In this document: positions 42,658-51,000 of the stretch, piece after piece
Layout of the letters: each line of letters starts with the position of its first letter
Numbering within the stretch: position 1 is the first letter of the stretch
Source of the DNA: Streptomyces sp. TLI_053
GTDB taxonomy: Bacteria; Actinomycetota; Actinomycetes; Streptomycetales; Streptomycetaceae
Assembly: GCF_900105395.1 (NCBI RefSeq)
Contig: NZ_LT629775.1
Location: forward strand, 8,831,501-8,895,500
Length of the DNA stretch: 64,000 nt
Reading direction: 5' to 3'
The notes under the pieces: model-generated
The model's database searches: none
Seen by the model: only the letters and a program-made list of their open reading frames with translations
What the model was told of the DNA's origin: nothing
Made by a program: the position numbers and the translations under genes

Positions 42658-44892
42658 TCACCGCCCGTCGAGCTTGTTCCCCCGACCCTGCCGCACCCTC
42701 GGCCGGGCGAAGTGCTCTTGGAGCCGGGCATGGCGGAACTGGTAGATCGCGCCGGCCTTGCGCAGTACGCCCCGCCGGTGGGCGTCCTCCAGGAACTCCA
42801 TCGGGGCACGCGGCAGCCGACCGGTCAGCGGGAGCCACAGGCGCGCGAACAGCGTCCACTGCCCCCACGCGGTCAGGCTCAGCGCCGTACCGAGCCCGGC
42901 CCCGAAGGCGGTCAGGAGCCCGAACCGGAGCCCGTCCGGGACGGTCCAGCCGAGCCGGACGCCCCACAGGTTCCCGTTCAGTACCTCGACAGCGGGCAGG
43001 CCCGCGACCGCGACCGCGGCGCCGAACAGTGGAGCGAACAGGAGCCATTGCAGGAGCACGGTTCTGCGGCTGCGGGCCAGCAGCTCCCGGGGGTCGGGGG
43101 CCGTCTCGATCGATTCGGACGCCTCGCACCAGGCCATGACGGCGCCGACGAGCCCGCCCGCGGCCGCGAACATGACGCCGTAGACGACCGCGTCCACCGA
43201 CCCGACCCTGAGGGCGTACGGGTCGTCCGAGAGGAGCTTGCGGACCACTCCCTGGACCAGGCCGATCCCGAGCCCGCCGGCCAGTCCTCCGGCGATCCCG
43301 AGCCCGGCCCGGGCGAGGATCTCACGACCGGACCTAGCGCCCGGACGCCGCGCGCCACGGCCGAGGCGGAGGCGGAAGCGGGAGGGTTCGAAGGCTCCAC
43401 CCTTGAACGCGAAGCCGATCCAGTGCGCGAGCGCGAAGGCCACGGCCGCGGGAGCGGCGTTGATCACGGCGTCGGCGGCCCCGATGACGATTCCCTCCAC
43501 CAGCCGGGGCCGCAGCCCGGGTTCGGGACCTCCGTAGCCGAGGCCGGCCCAGGTGCCGTCCACGGGGCCGACGACGAGGCCGACGCCCAAGGCACAGACG
43601 AGCCCGGTGACGACCGTGCGTGCCCCGAGGCGCACCGCGGTGCCCAGTTCCCACCAGGCGAGATCGGGCGTGCCGCGTTGTTGCAGGTGCCGTGCGAGGA
43701 AGCCCAGCCAGTGCGACACCCGCTGCGGGTCGGTCCCCCGGCCCTCCCAGGGCGCCTTCCGCGACGCCCTGCGGCCGGGCTGGGGAGGCGGCTCGGGACC
43801 TACGGGGTACACGGACGGGACCAGCGAGTTCAGCAGATGGCTCTCCACCGCTGCGGCGTCGGGGTAGCGGGCCCGGTCGGCGAGGTCCCCCGGGAGCCCG
43901 TCCGGGTCGGGACGGCTGTAGGCGGTGCGGCAGAGCCACAGCATGAGCGGGACCCTCAGTACGTCCGCCGCGGGACAGGACGGATCGTCGCGCAGCGCGT
44001 CCGCGAGCGGTCGCCACCGCTCCTGCTGCTGCGGTGCGGCCGACCCGAGCAGGTACTCCGCGGCTTCCTCGGCGGTCAGCGGGTCCGCCTCCACCACGGC
44101 GGCCTGCCGCAGCACGGACGCGTGGCGCACCGCTGTCCGGTAGTCCGCCGTTCGGCACGTCAGGATCAGCGGGGTACCTGCCGCCAGAGCGGTGTCGAGT
44201 GCCCGCAGGGCCTTCGGCTGCTCGGCGGCGGGCAACTCGTCCAGCCCGTCGAGCACGGGAAGGATCCGGTTGCGGGTGAGCAGCTCACGAACCGTTCCGC
44301 GGTCCAGGTACGGATACTCGCGCAGGAGCTGGTGCTCCAGCCAGCCGCTCAGGTGCTCCTCCGCCGGCCGCCAGGAGCCCAGCGGCAGCAGCACCGGGAC
44401 CGGATCGCCCGCCCGCATCCGCTGCAGGAGTTCGATCACCAGCAGAACGGCGAAGCTGCTCTTGCCGCTGCCCGGCTCTCCCAGGACCACCAGCCTGCGC
44501 CGCTCCGGACGCAGGAATGTGCGGGCGAAGGAGGTGAGGTCCGCCGCGCTCGCCCCGTCGGTCCGCCCGGTCCGCCCGACGTGGTCGGCGAGGTCCGCGC
44601 CGGTCGCCGCACGCCAGCGCACCGGAATCGGGTCCGGCCCCGCGAGCTCCCGCAGGGAGGCCTCCTGGCGCCACTGCGCCAGGACCACGTGGCCCAGGCG
44701 CTGCGCGCCCAGCTCCACCGGGTCGGGGAAGGCGACGGTGAAGTAGTTGTTCTGGACCCCGTGGTCGCCGATCTGAACGGCCAGCGGTCCCTCGAACACG
44801 AGCGGCCGGTCGTCGTGGTGACGGGGGCGGTCGCGCTCCGGCCCCGTGCCGCTCACAGGAAGCCGGGGCGGCCGCGGACCGGTGGCGCGCAC
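42658..44892 (-). CDS. NACHT-type NLR-like protein with N-terminal RHIM-like motif and C-terminal membrane segments
   Basis: About 744 residues with the GTG at 44892 (an in-frame GTG at 44856 is as good; no strong RBS decides). Near the N-terminus lies FEGPLAVQIGDHGVQNNYF (about 33-51), whose V-Q-I-G core and Asn-rich flank match RHIM/PP-type amyloid motifs. Then the NACHT ATPase: LGEPGSGKSS (Walker A, 138-146), ILPVLDGLDELP (Walker B, 211-222), LILTCRTADYR sensor, LRVPLMLWLC. From about 390 come several hydrophobic segments in place of the usual repeat sensor, and the end has GAIYQFRHARLQEHFA, a typical NACHT-C helix. The upstream gene ends in the same motif, so the two look like a matched NLR/effector pair. 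The ligand is unknown. Confidence 0.8.
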   Translation of the reverse strand: MRATGPRPPRLPVSGTGPERDRPRHHDDRPLVFEGPLAVQIGDHGVQNNYFTVAFPDPVELGAQRLGHVVLAQWRQEASLRELAGPDPIPVRWRAATGADLADHVGRTGRTDGASAADLTSFARTFLRPERRRLVVLGEPGSGKSSFAVLLVIELLQRMRAGDPVPVLLPLGSWRPAEEHLSGWLEHQLLREYPYLDRGTVRELLTRNRILPVLDGLDELPAAEQPKALRALDTALAAGTPLILTCRTADYRTAVRHASVLRQAAVVEADPLTAEEAAEYLLGSAAPQQQERWRPLADALRDDPSCPAADVLRVPLMLWLCRTAYSRPDPDGLPGDLADRARYPDAAAVESHLLNSLVPSVYPVGPEPPPQPGRRASRKAPWEGRGTDPQRVSHWLGFLARHLQQRGTPDLAWWELGTAVRLGARTVVTGLVCALGVGLVVGPVDGTWAGLGYGGPEPGLRPRLVEGIVIGAADAVINAAPAAVAFALAHWIGFAFKGGAFEPSRFRLRLGRGARRPGARSGREILARAGLGIAGGLAGGLGIGLVQGVVRKLLSDDPYALRVGSVDAVVYGVMFAAAGGLVGAVMAWCEASESIETAPDPRELLARSRRTVLLQWLLFAPLFGAAVAVAGLPAVEVLNGNLWGVRLGWTVPDGLRFGLLTAFGAGLGTALSLTAWGQWTLFARLWLPLTGRLPRAPMEFLEDAHRRGVLRKAGAIYQFRHARLQEHFARPRVRQGRGNKLDGR

Positions 44893-44932
44893 CGGCCCGC
44901 CACGGTCACCCGCTCCGGCGTGGACAGTCCTG

Positions 44933-45373
44933 TCACGCCCCGGAACCGAAGTGGTTGTCCTGCTGGTTCCCGTCGCCGATCTGGAAGGCCGTCGGGCCGC
45001 GGAATGTGTTGCCGGACACCGTGCTGCCCTCCGCGGGGCCGCGGCCGGGCATCCCGGCACTCAGCCGTCGCAACTCGGCCGCCACCTCCTCGCGTTCACG
45101 GGCGTCCAGGCTCTCCAGCAGGACTTCGAAGCGGTGTCGCCAGGAGGTCTCCTGGCTCTCCCGTACGAGCTCCGCCTCCCTGGGCCCGGCCGTCGCCAGC
45201 AGTTCGGCCGTCCGGTCCAGCTGTTCCAGCTCCGCGTGCTCCCGCCCGCCGTCAGCACGCCCGAACAGCCGGGCCACCCGCAGCCGCAGCGCACCCCAGG
45301 CGTCGGTACCGGCAGCCTGCACCACTGCCGTGCCCCCCGCGGCCGCCACCGTGGTCAGCGCCTCTTCCAGCAT
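44933..45373 (-). CDS. Small effector-like protein with C-terminal RHIM-like motif, partner of the NACHT gene
   Basis: 146 residues. Residues about 5-40 (ALTTVAAAGGTAVVQAAGTDAW, then an amphipathic LRLRVARLFGR) resemble the first helix of the helical 'Bell'-type domains that open bacterial amyloid-linked cell-death effectors. The middle is a helical, Glu-rich coil (AREREEVAAELRRL). The end is NTFRGPTAFQIGDGNQQDNHFG (122-143) with F-Q-I-G, closely like the N-terminal motif of the downstream NACHT protein: both have (R/E)GP.A(F/V)QIGD...Q.N.F. In such systems the NLR motif is thought to template the effector motif into an amyloid, activating the N-terminal domain. GCGAGGGAG is 7 nt from ATG 45373. 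Confidence 0.72.
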   Translation of the reverse strand: MLEEALTTVAAAGGTAVVQAAGTDAWGALRLRVARLFGRADGGREHAELEQLDRTAELLATAGPREAELVRESQETSWRHRFEVLLESLDAREREEVAAELRRLSAGMPGRGPAEGSTVSGNTFRGPTAFQIGDGNQQDNHFGSGA

Positions 45374-45557
45374 GGCCCGCTCCCTCGCCCGCACCGGTGG
45401 TCCCCGGTCGTTCCACGACCGTACCAAGACCGGCACTCCGGGGCAGGGCGGTCGGTGGAACCGGCGGACAACGGCGCATCGGAGCCGAACTCGCCGGAGT
45501 GGGCGACGAGTTCCGGATCGGTGTCGTGATTCCGATGGTCATGGTCACCCCTCCTCG

Positions 45558-45588
45558 GACGGATGTCCGCGCCGTGCGGACATCCGTC
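45558..45588. promoter_or_regulatory. 13-bp perfect inverted repeat upstream of the effector/NACHT unit
   Basis: GACGGATGTCCGC (45558-45570) and GCGGACATCCGTC (45576-45588), 5-nt spacer. It lies about 185 bp upstream of the effector start; on the minus strand it is followed by GGAGGGGTGACC. It may be an operator or an attenuator-like hairpin. Confidence 0.5.
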
Positions 45589-45705
45589 GCCCGCGTCCCG
45601 CCCGTCGCCCGTGACCCGCCCCGTCGTGGGCAACCCGGCAGCAGGTGCGGCACGAGGGCCTGAGCACCACGGGGCCGCGCGCGGTCGTACGCCTCGAAGA
45701 GGTGG

Positions 45706-45743
45706 CCGGGGCCCCGGACCTCGGTGCAGGTCCGGGGCCCCGG
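45706..45743. terminator. 15-bp perfect hairpin at the edge of the phage remnant
   Basis: CCGGGGCCCCGGACC (45706-45720) and GGTCCGGGGCCCCGG (45729-45743), loop 8 nt. It separates the amyloid-motif unit from the decayed phage module that begins directly to the right. Confidence 0.75.
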
Positions 45744-45954
45744 ACCCGCCCGCGCTCGCCGCACTGATCACCCAACGCGAAGCTTCCAGCCCGAGCCGGC
45801 GCCGGAACCCAACGACGACGGGTGGGCGAAGACGACGAGGACGACGACGCGGCCACCAAGCCGGCACGCGCCCGCAAGGCCCGCGCCGACACCGAGTGGC
45901 CCCCTGCCGCCGGACCGGACCCAACCCCCAGAGTCCGGTCCGGCGGCGCACCTG
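45744..45954 (+). pseudogene. Possible remnant of a phage portal protein C-terminus
   Basis: In one frame the sequence reads DPPALAALITQREASSPS, which resembles the end of actinophage portal proteins, and after a frame change an acidic tail (GEDDEDDDAATKPARARKARADTEW) follows. No intact frame exists. The order portal remnant, small gene, head-morphogenesis gene fits a phage head module. The call is weak and depends on its neighbours. Confidence 0.3.
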
Positions 45955-46277
45955 ATGAACGGAACCCGCTCCGTGGACCCCGCAGCCCTGGCCTGGCTCC
46001 TCGCCCAGCTCGGCCCCGCCACCAACACCGACGACCTCACCGCTCGCAACGTCGCCTTCGAAGTCCTCGCCGAATGCGTCGCGGCCGTGTTGGCCGAACC
46101 GCTGCGCCTCGTCGTCGACGGCGTGGTCACCATGGACCGCACCGGCAGCTTCAGCGGCCTCGAACGGCAGATCACCGATCTCCAGGACGCCACTGGCCCG
46201 GACGACACCCCCTTAGCACCGACACCACCCACCAGATCGAAGCGGTCCCCATCCGGCCCGCCCGGCGGATCCGATGA
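45955..46277 (+). pseudogene. Frameshifted small phage gene
   Basis: ATG 45955 opens a coding-like stretch (VDPAALAWLLAQLGPATNTDDLTARNVAFEVLAECVAAVLAEPLRLVVDG, then RQITDLQDATGPDD). Near 46205 the coding signal changes to another frame, which runs to HQIEAVPIRPARRIR and a TGA that overlaps the ATG of the next phage gene (ATGA). A single frame with one base change would make a normal gene ending exactly at that junction, so this looks like a recently broken phage gene. I do not recognise its family. Confidence 0.5.
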
Positions 46278-47123
46278 GCGACCCCGGAGCCCAGCACCAC
46301 CCGGGTATCCGGACCGCAGCCGCCACAGCCGCCGACCGACTTACCGAAGCCTGGCAGCAGCTCACCGCCGCGCAAACCGCAGTCCTCGCCGCCATCGCCG
46401 ACCGCCGCCGACCCGACCTCGCCCGCGCCATCGCCCGCTTCGTCGGCACCATTCGGATCTTCCAACGGGCGGTGGACGCCGCCGTCCGCGACCTCACAGA
46501 CCAGCAGATTCCCGCCGTGTACGCGCAGGGAGCTTCCACCGCCGCCACCACCCCTCGGCCGCCGCTTCACCTGGACCAGCAGCCACCGGCACGCCCTGCG
46601 CGCCCTCACCGCCGACACCTGCACGGACATGCTGCGGCACTCCCAGCAGACCGTCCGTCGCGCCGGAGCCTTCCACCGGGCCGCCCGCGCCGCAGCCCGC
46701 CAGCACATCCCCACCGCCCTCAGCGCGCGCACCGCACTCCAAGCCGCCAAGGCTCTCGCTGCCCAACTCGCGGCCGCTCACCCCCTTGACCGGGTCGTCT
46801 ACCGCGGTGGGGCCCGCATGCCCCGTCCGGGCCTGGGCCGAAGCCGCGACCCTCGCTCGGACCGCCGTCGCCTACAACGTCGGCACCCTCGCCGTCGCCT
46901 ACAACGTCGGCACCCCCACCGTCGCCCGCGAACGCGGCGTCCAACTGATAGACGGCTTTGACTGCGCCTGGACCAGCCACCCCGACCCGACAAAGCCACC
47001 CGGACGCTACGCACCGTCGACGACGCCGCCTAATGGCCCATCTCCCACTCCCGCTGCACCCGCGCGTTCGGCCTGCGCCCCGACGCGACACATCCCGACG
47101 GAGAGGCGGCCGCTGACCACTGA
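46274..47123 (+). pseudogene. Decayed phage head-morphogenesis (MuF/minor capsid-like) protein
   Basis: Three frames must be joined. Frame A (46274-46540): a helical N-terminus, AADRLTEAWQQLTAAQTAVLAAIADRRR. Frame B (about 46629-46800): LRHSQQTVRRAGAFHRAARAAARQH, ending HPLDRVVYRGGARM. Frame C (about 46820-46990): RAWAEAATLARTAVAYNVGTLAVA ... GVQLIDGFDCAWTSHPDPTK. The end TLRTVDDAA, a stop, then WPISHSRCTRAFGLRPD, is in a further frame. The Asp/Cys/His layout (DGxxCxWTSHxD...WPISHxRC) is that of phage head proteins with a zinc-like C-terminal knot. A 27-bp tandem duplication (about 46863-46916) adds to the damage. A second copy of its 3' end lies at 52535-52664. Confidence 0.65.
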
Positions 47124-47149
47124 GAGCAACGCAGTGGTCAGGCCCCGAG

Positions 47150-48043
47150 TCAGATGCCGAGGTAGGGCGCGAGGGTGGCCGCTGTGGTCGCGCACCGCAG
47201 GTAGTTGTCGGCGTGGTGGAAGCGGTAGTGGGCGCTGATGCTGCTGGTGTGGTCCAGGGTGATCCCGTCGAAGAACCTGGCCAGTCCGGGTGGGACGGCG
47301 ACGGGGTCACCGGGATCGGCGATGTTCACCCAGCGCGTCCCGCCAGGCAGGCCGGCGCCTCGCGGCTGCGTGTCGTCGGCGGACCGGGGGGCGGGGACGA
47401 GGCGGTCGAAGACCACCCGGGGCAGAGCGAGCGGCGAGCCCAGAGTGAGGAACAGCTCGGGTCGCAGCTCGGGGTGGGCGTGCAGGGCCTCGTAGGCGAC
47501 GACCGAGCCCAGCGAGTGTGCGACGACGACACGCGGCCGGTGCCGGGCTATGCGCGCTGCCACCTCCTCGCGTGCGGCGATGCGCTCAGGGGCGTCCGGT
47601 GCGCGCAGGTAGGCAGCCACCTCGGCGCACAGCAGCCGGACAAACACCCCGAGCGGTCCCTCGGCCAGGTCGAACCTGCGTGCCAGCCAGGAGGCGAACC
47701 CGCGCAGCGGCACCGTGGCATGTCCCTGGGCGACTTCGTCCGGCAGCCCCAGTTCCCGTGCCCAGGCGTCGAGGATCTCTTGCGCCAGCGGGTCGTCGAG
47801 GAAGTCGCCGCCGTGCTCGCCCTGGGCGGCCGGCCCCGGCCGGAGCTTGTCCGCGTAGTAGGCGAAGTCGGCGTCGATCCGTTCGCTCGGGACACCGAGG
47901 CCGGCGGCCAGGTCCCGTGCCCAGGCGGCAGCCTTGAGCGCGCGGAGCTGCTCCTTGCGTGCGTCGGGGATCCCGGTACCGAAGCTGTTGTAGATGCCGT
48001 GCACGGCGACGATCCGGAGCGGTGAAGCGGTCTCACTGGTCAA
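47150..48043 (-). CDS. Alpha/beta-hydrolase (lipase-like), coupled to the caspase-NACHT-WD40 gene
   Basis: 297 residues: IVAVHGIYNSFG (oxyanion HG), VVVAHSLGSVVAYEAL (nucleophile Ser in A-H-S-L-G), LTLGSPLALP, WVNIADPGDPVAV (acid Asp) and HYRFHHADNY (likely catalytic His). It is most like serine esterases or phospholipases that act inside the cell. The start is a TTG (48043-48041) with a perfect AGGAGG five bases ahead, overlapping the stop of the upstream gene as TTGA; a longer frame exists, but that extension crosses the WD40 gene. The tight coupling suggests a joint function, for example a lipid-attacking effector; that is inference. Confidence 0.82.
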   Translation of the reverse strand: MTSETASPLRIVAVHGIYNSFGTGIPDARKEQLRALKAAAWARDLAAGLGVPSERIDADFAYYADKLRPGPAAQGEHGGDFLDDPLAQEILDAWARELGLPDEVAQGHATVPLRGFASWLARRFDLAEGPLGVFVRLLCAEVAAYLRAPDAPERIAAREEVAARIARHRPRVVVAHSLGSVVAYEALHAHPELRPELFLTLGSPLALPRVVFDRLVPAPRSADDTQPRGAGLPGGTRWVNIADPGDPVAVPPGLARFFDGITLDHTSSISAHYRFHHADNYLRCATTAATLAPYLGI

Positions 48044-51000
48044 CGGAGCCTCCTGATGAGGGGGTTTAGACAGAGAACAGCTACTTCGTGGCCGAAGCCC
48101 ACCACCACCGTGCCGTCCCCGGAGAAAGCCAGGGCCCACGCAACATCCGGAAGATGAAACGAAGTGAGGCAGGTGCCGGTGGTGAGGTCCCACAGCCGGA
48201 CGGAGTTGTCGTCGCTGCCGGTGATGGCGTGTGGGTGGCCGTTGATGTGCGCTACCGCGACCGACCTCACCTGGCCGGTGTGGCCGGTGAGTTCGCGAAT
48301 GTGGGTGCCTGTGGTCAGGTCCCAGAGCCGCACTGACCTGTCGTAGCTGCCGGTGATGGCGTGCGGGCGGCCGTTAATGCGCGTCGCCGCCACCACGTCG
48401 CCGCCACTGGTGTGGCCGGTGAGCGTGCGGATCTCGGTGCCGGTGGTGAGGTCCCACAGCCGGACGGAGTTGTTGTCGTCGCCGGTGATGGCGTGCGGGC
48501 GGCCGTTGATGTGCGTTACCGCGACCGACCTGACCCAGACGGTGTGGCCGGTGAGGTGGTGGGTCTGGGTGCCGGTGGTCAGGTCCCACGCCCGGACGGA
48601 GTTGTCGTCGCTGCCGGTGATGGCGTGCGGGCGGCCGTTGATGCGGGTTACCACCACCGCGTTCACCCCGCTGGTGTGGCCGGTGAGGTGGTGGGTCTGA
48701 GTTCCGGTGGTGAGGTCCCACACCCGGACGGAGTTGTCGTCGCTGCCGGTGATGGCGTGCGGGCGGCCGTTGATGCGGGTTACCGCCACCGCGTTCACCC
48801 CGCTGGTGTGGCCGGTGAGGTGGTGGGTCTGAGTTCCGGTGGTCAGGTCCCACACCCGGACGGAGTTGTCGTCGCTGCCGGTGATGGCGTGCGGGTGGCC
48901 GTTGATGCGGGCTACCGCCACCGCGTTCACCCACAGGCTGTGGCCGGTGGGAGTGCGGATCTCGGTGCCAGTAGCCAGGTCCCACACCCGCATTGAAGGG
49001 TCGTAGCTGCCGGTGATGGCGTGCGGGTGGCCGTTGATACGCGTCACCGCCACCGCGTTCACACCGAAAGTGTGGCCGGTGAGGTGGTGGGTCTGAGTTC
49101 CGGTGGTGAGGTCCCACACCCGGACGGAGTTGTCGTTGCTGCCGGTGATGGCGTGCGGGTGGCCGTTGATGCGGGTTACCGCCACCGCGTTCACCCACAG
49201 GCTGTGGCCGGTGAGAGTGCGGATCTCGGTGCCGGTGGTGAGGTCCCACAGCCGGACGGAGTTGTCGTTGCTGCCGGTGATGGCGTGTGGGTGGCCGTTG
49301 ATGCGGGTCACCGCGACCGCGTTCACCCCGCTGGTGTGGCCGGTGAGGTGGTGGGTCTGGGTGCCTGTGGTCAGGTCCCAGAGCCGCACGGAGTTGTCGT
49401 CGCTGCCGGTGATGGCGTGCGGGTGGCCGTTGATACGCATCACCGCCACCGACCTGACCCAGTCGGTGTGGCCGGTGAGGTGGTGGGTCTGGGTGCCGGT
49501 GGTGAGGTCCCACAGCCGGACGGAGTTGTCGTTGCTGCCGGTGATGGCGTGTGGGTGGCCGTTGATGCGGGTCACCGCGACCGCGTTCACCCCGCTGGTG
49601 TGGCCGGTGAGGTGGTGGGTCTGGGTGCCTGTGGTCAGGTCCCACAGCCGGACGGAGTTGTCGTTGCTGCCGGTGATGGCGTGTGGGTGGCCGTTGATGC
49701 GGGTCACCGCGACTGCGTTCACCCCGCTGGTGTGGCCGGTGAGGTGGTGGGTCTGGGTGCCGGTGGTGAGGTCCCACAGCCGGACGGAGTTGTCGTTGCT
49801 GCCGGTGATGGCGTGTGGGCGGCCGTTGACGTGCGTCACCGCGACCGCGTTCACCCCGTGGGTGTGGCCGGGCAGGATACGGACCAGGGACGGGGAGACC
49901 TGGTTGGCCGTTGCCCATCGCACAGTCCAGTCGGCGTCGCCGGGCAGCTCGGATTGGAGTGGCGTGTTGCGGAAGCGTGCGGCGTCCAGCGCGAGGATCT
50001 GGCGGCGTGCCACAGGCGGCAACGCATGATGGACGCCCCAGGAGGCAAGGTAGACGGAGGCGTTGAGTCTGCCCTGCTCGGATTGCGTATAGGACAGGGC
50101 ATCGGCGAGGGTGTGGGGGTCGGCGTGCTGGAGGTAGCCGGCGTCGAAGAGGAGTTCGTCCAGGCGTCCGGCGTCGATCGCGTGCTGGGCGGCATGTCTG
50201 ATCAGATAGCCATGAGCGTGCTGCCAATGCAGCCCGCCGTTCCGGTCGCGGGGGACGCCTTGCAGGAGCTGCTCGAACAGCCGCTCCGCCCGACCGGGCA
50301 GCGGGTCCGTCGTCGTCGCCGAGTCCTTGTGAGACGGTTCGCCGGCCGGTCCGCGCAGCCAGTCGGCGAGACCTTGGTGGAAGAGCCGGTAGAGGGTGGT
50401 TCCGTCGGTGTCGATGTCGCGGCGCAGGTAGAAGCGTGCTTCCCCGTCGAGGAGGGTGTACAGCTCCGGCAGCGACGAGGGAGGGGTGTCGGGGGCGGTG
50501 AAGGCGGCGGCCGCGTGGACAAGGACGCTTTCGGGCATGCCGCGGCCCTGGGCGAAGGCGAGGGCTGTGAGTACTGGGCGCAGGTGAGGCTGGTCGGTAT
50601 GGCGTTGGAGGTCGAGCTCGAGGAGGTCGGGCAGGCTGCGGGGCACGGCCCGGCCCAGCCGCGTGGCCTCCTCGGGAGTGGTGGCGGGCGGGGTGGCAAG
50701 GAGGTGGTGGACGTAGAGGCCGGTGGTGAGGAACTCGCCCCACTGCAGGTCTTCGCTGTCGTGGCCTGACTGGCCTGTCGGTGGGTGTGCGGTGAGGGTG
50801 TCGGCGATCGCGTCGGCGAGGGCGTCCCGGACGGGGCGCAGGTTGCCGCGGATGTAGGGGCCGTCGGCGGTGAGGAGCCGTTTGGCGTAGGCGCTCACGT
50901 CCCGGCGGACCTCGTACGGTGCGAGGGTGCTCAGGTCCGTGCATGCTCCGCTGTCCTGGGCCAGGTCGAGGAGTTGGTCGAACCGGGTGTCGGCGCGGGT

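Noticed and set aside
42714..42765. tRNA-Leu-like string GGCGGAACTGGTAGA followed by CGCGCCGG
   Set aside because: It matches the D-arm region of tRNA-Leu but lies inside the conserved C-terminal helix of the NACHT gene (YQFRHARLQEHF on the other strand), and no anticodon arm, T-arm or acceptor pairing follows.
45374..45545. Small minus-strand gene starting at about 45541 with a strong GGAGGGG before an ATG
   Set aside because: The RBS is good, but the frame runs into the effector gene, its product is Pro/Gly/Ser-rich without structure, and another frame in the same place looks equally coding; it may be a leader or a broken gene.
48160..49875. Regular repeat array as a CRISPR or satellite
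   Set aside because: The 132-bp units are in-frame WD40 codons of one long gene; there are no short repeats with unique spacers.
49021..50769. Forward-strand frame opposite the WD40 repeats (repeats of VAGEVVGL type)
   Set aside because: It is the mirror image of the WD40 repeats and has no start signal.
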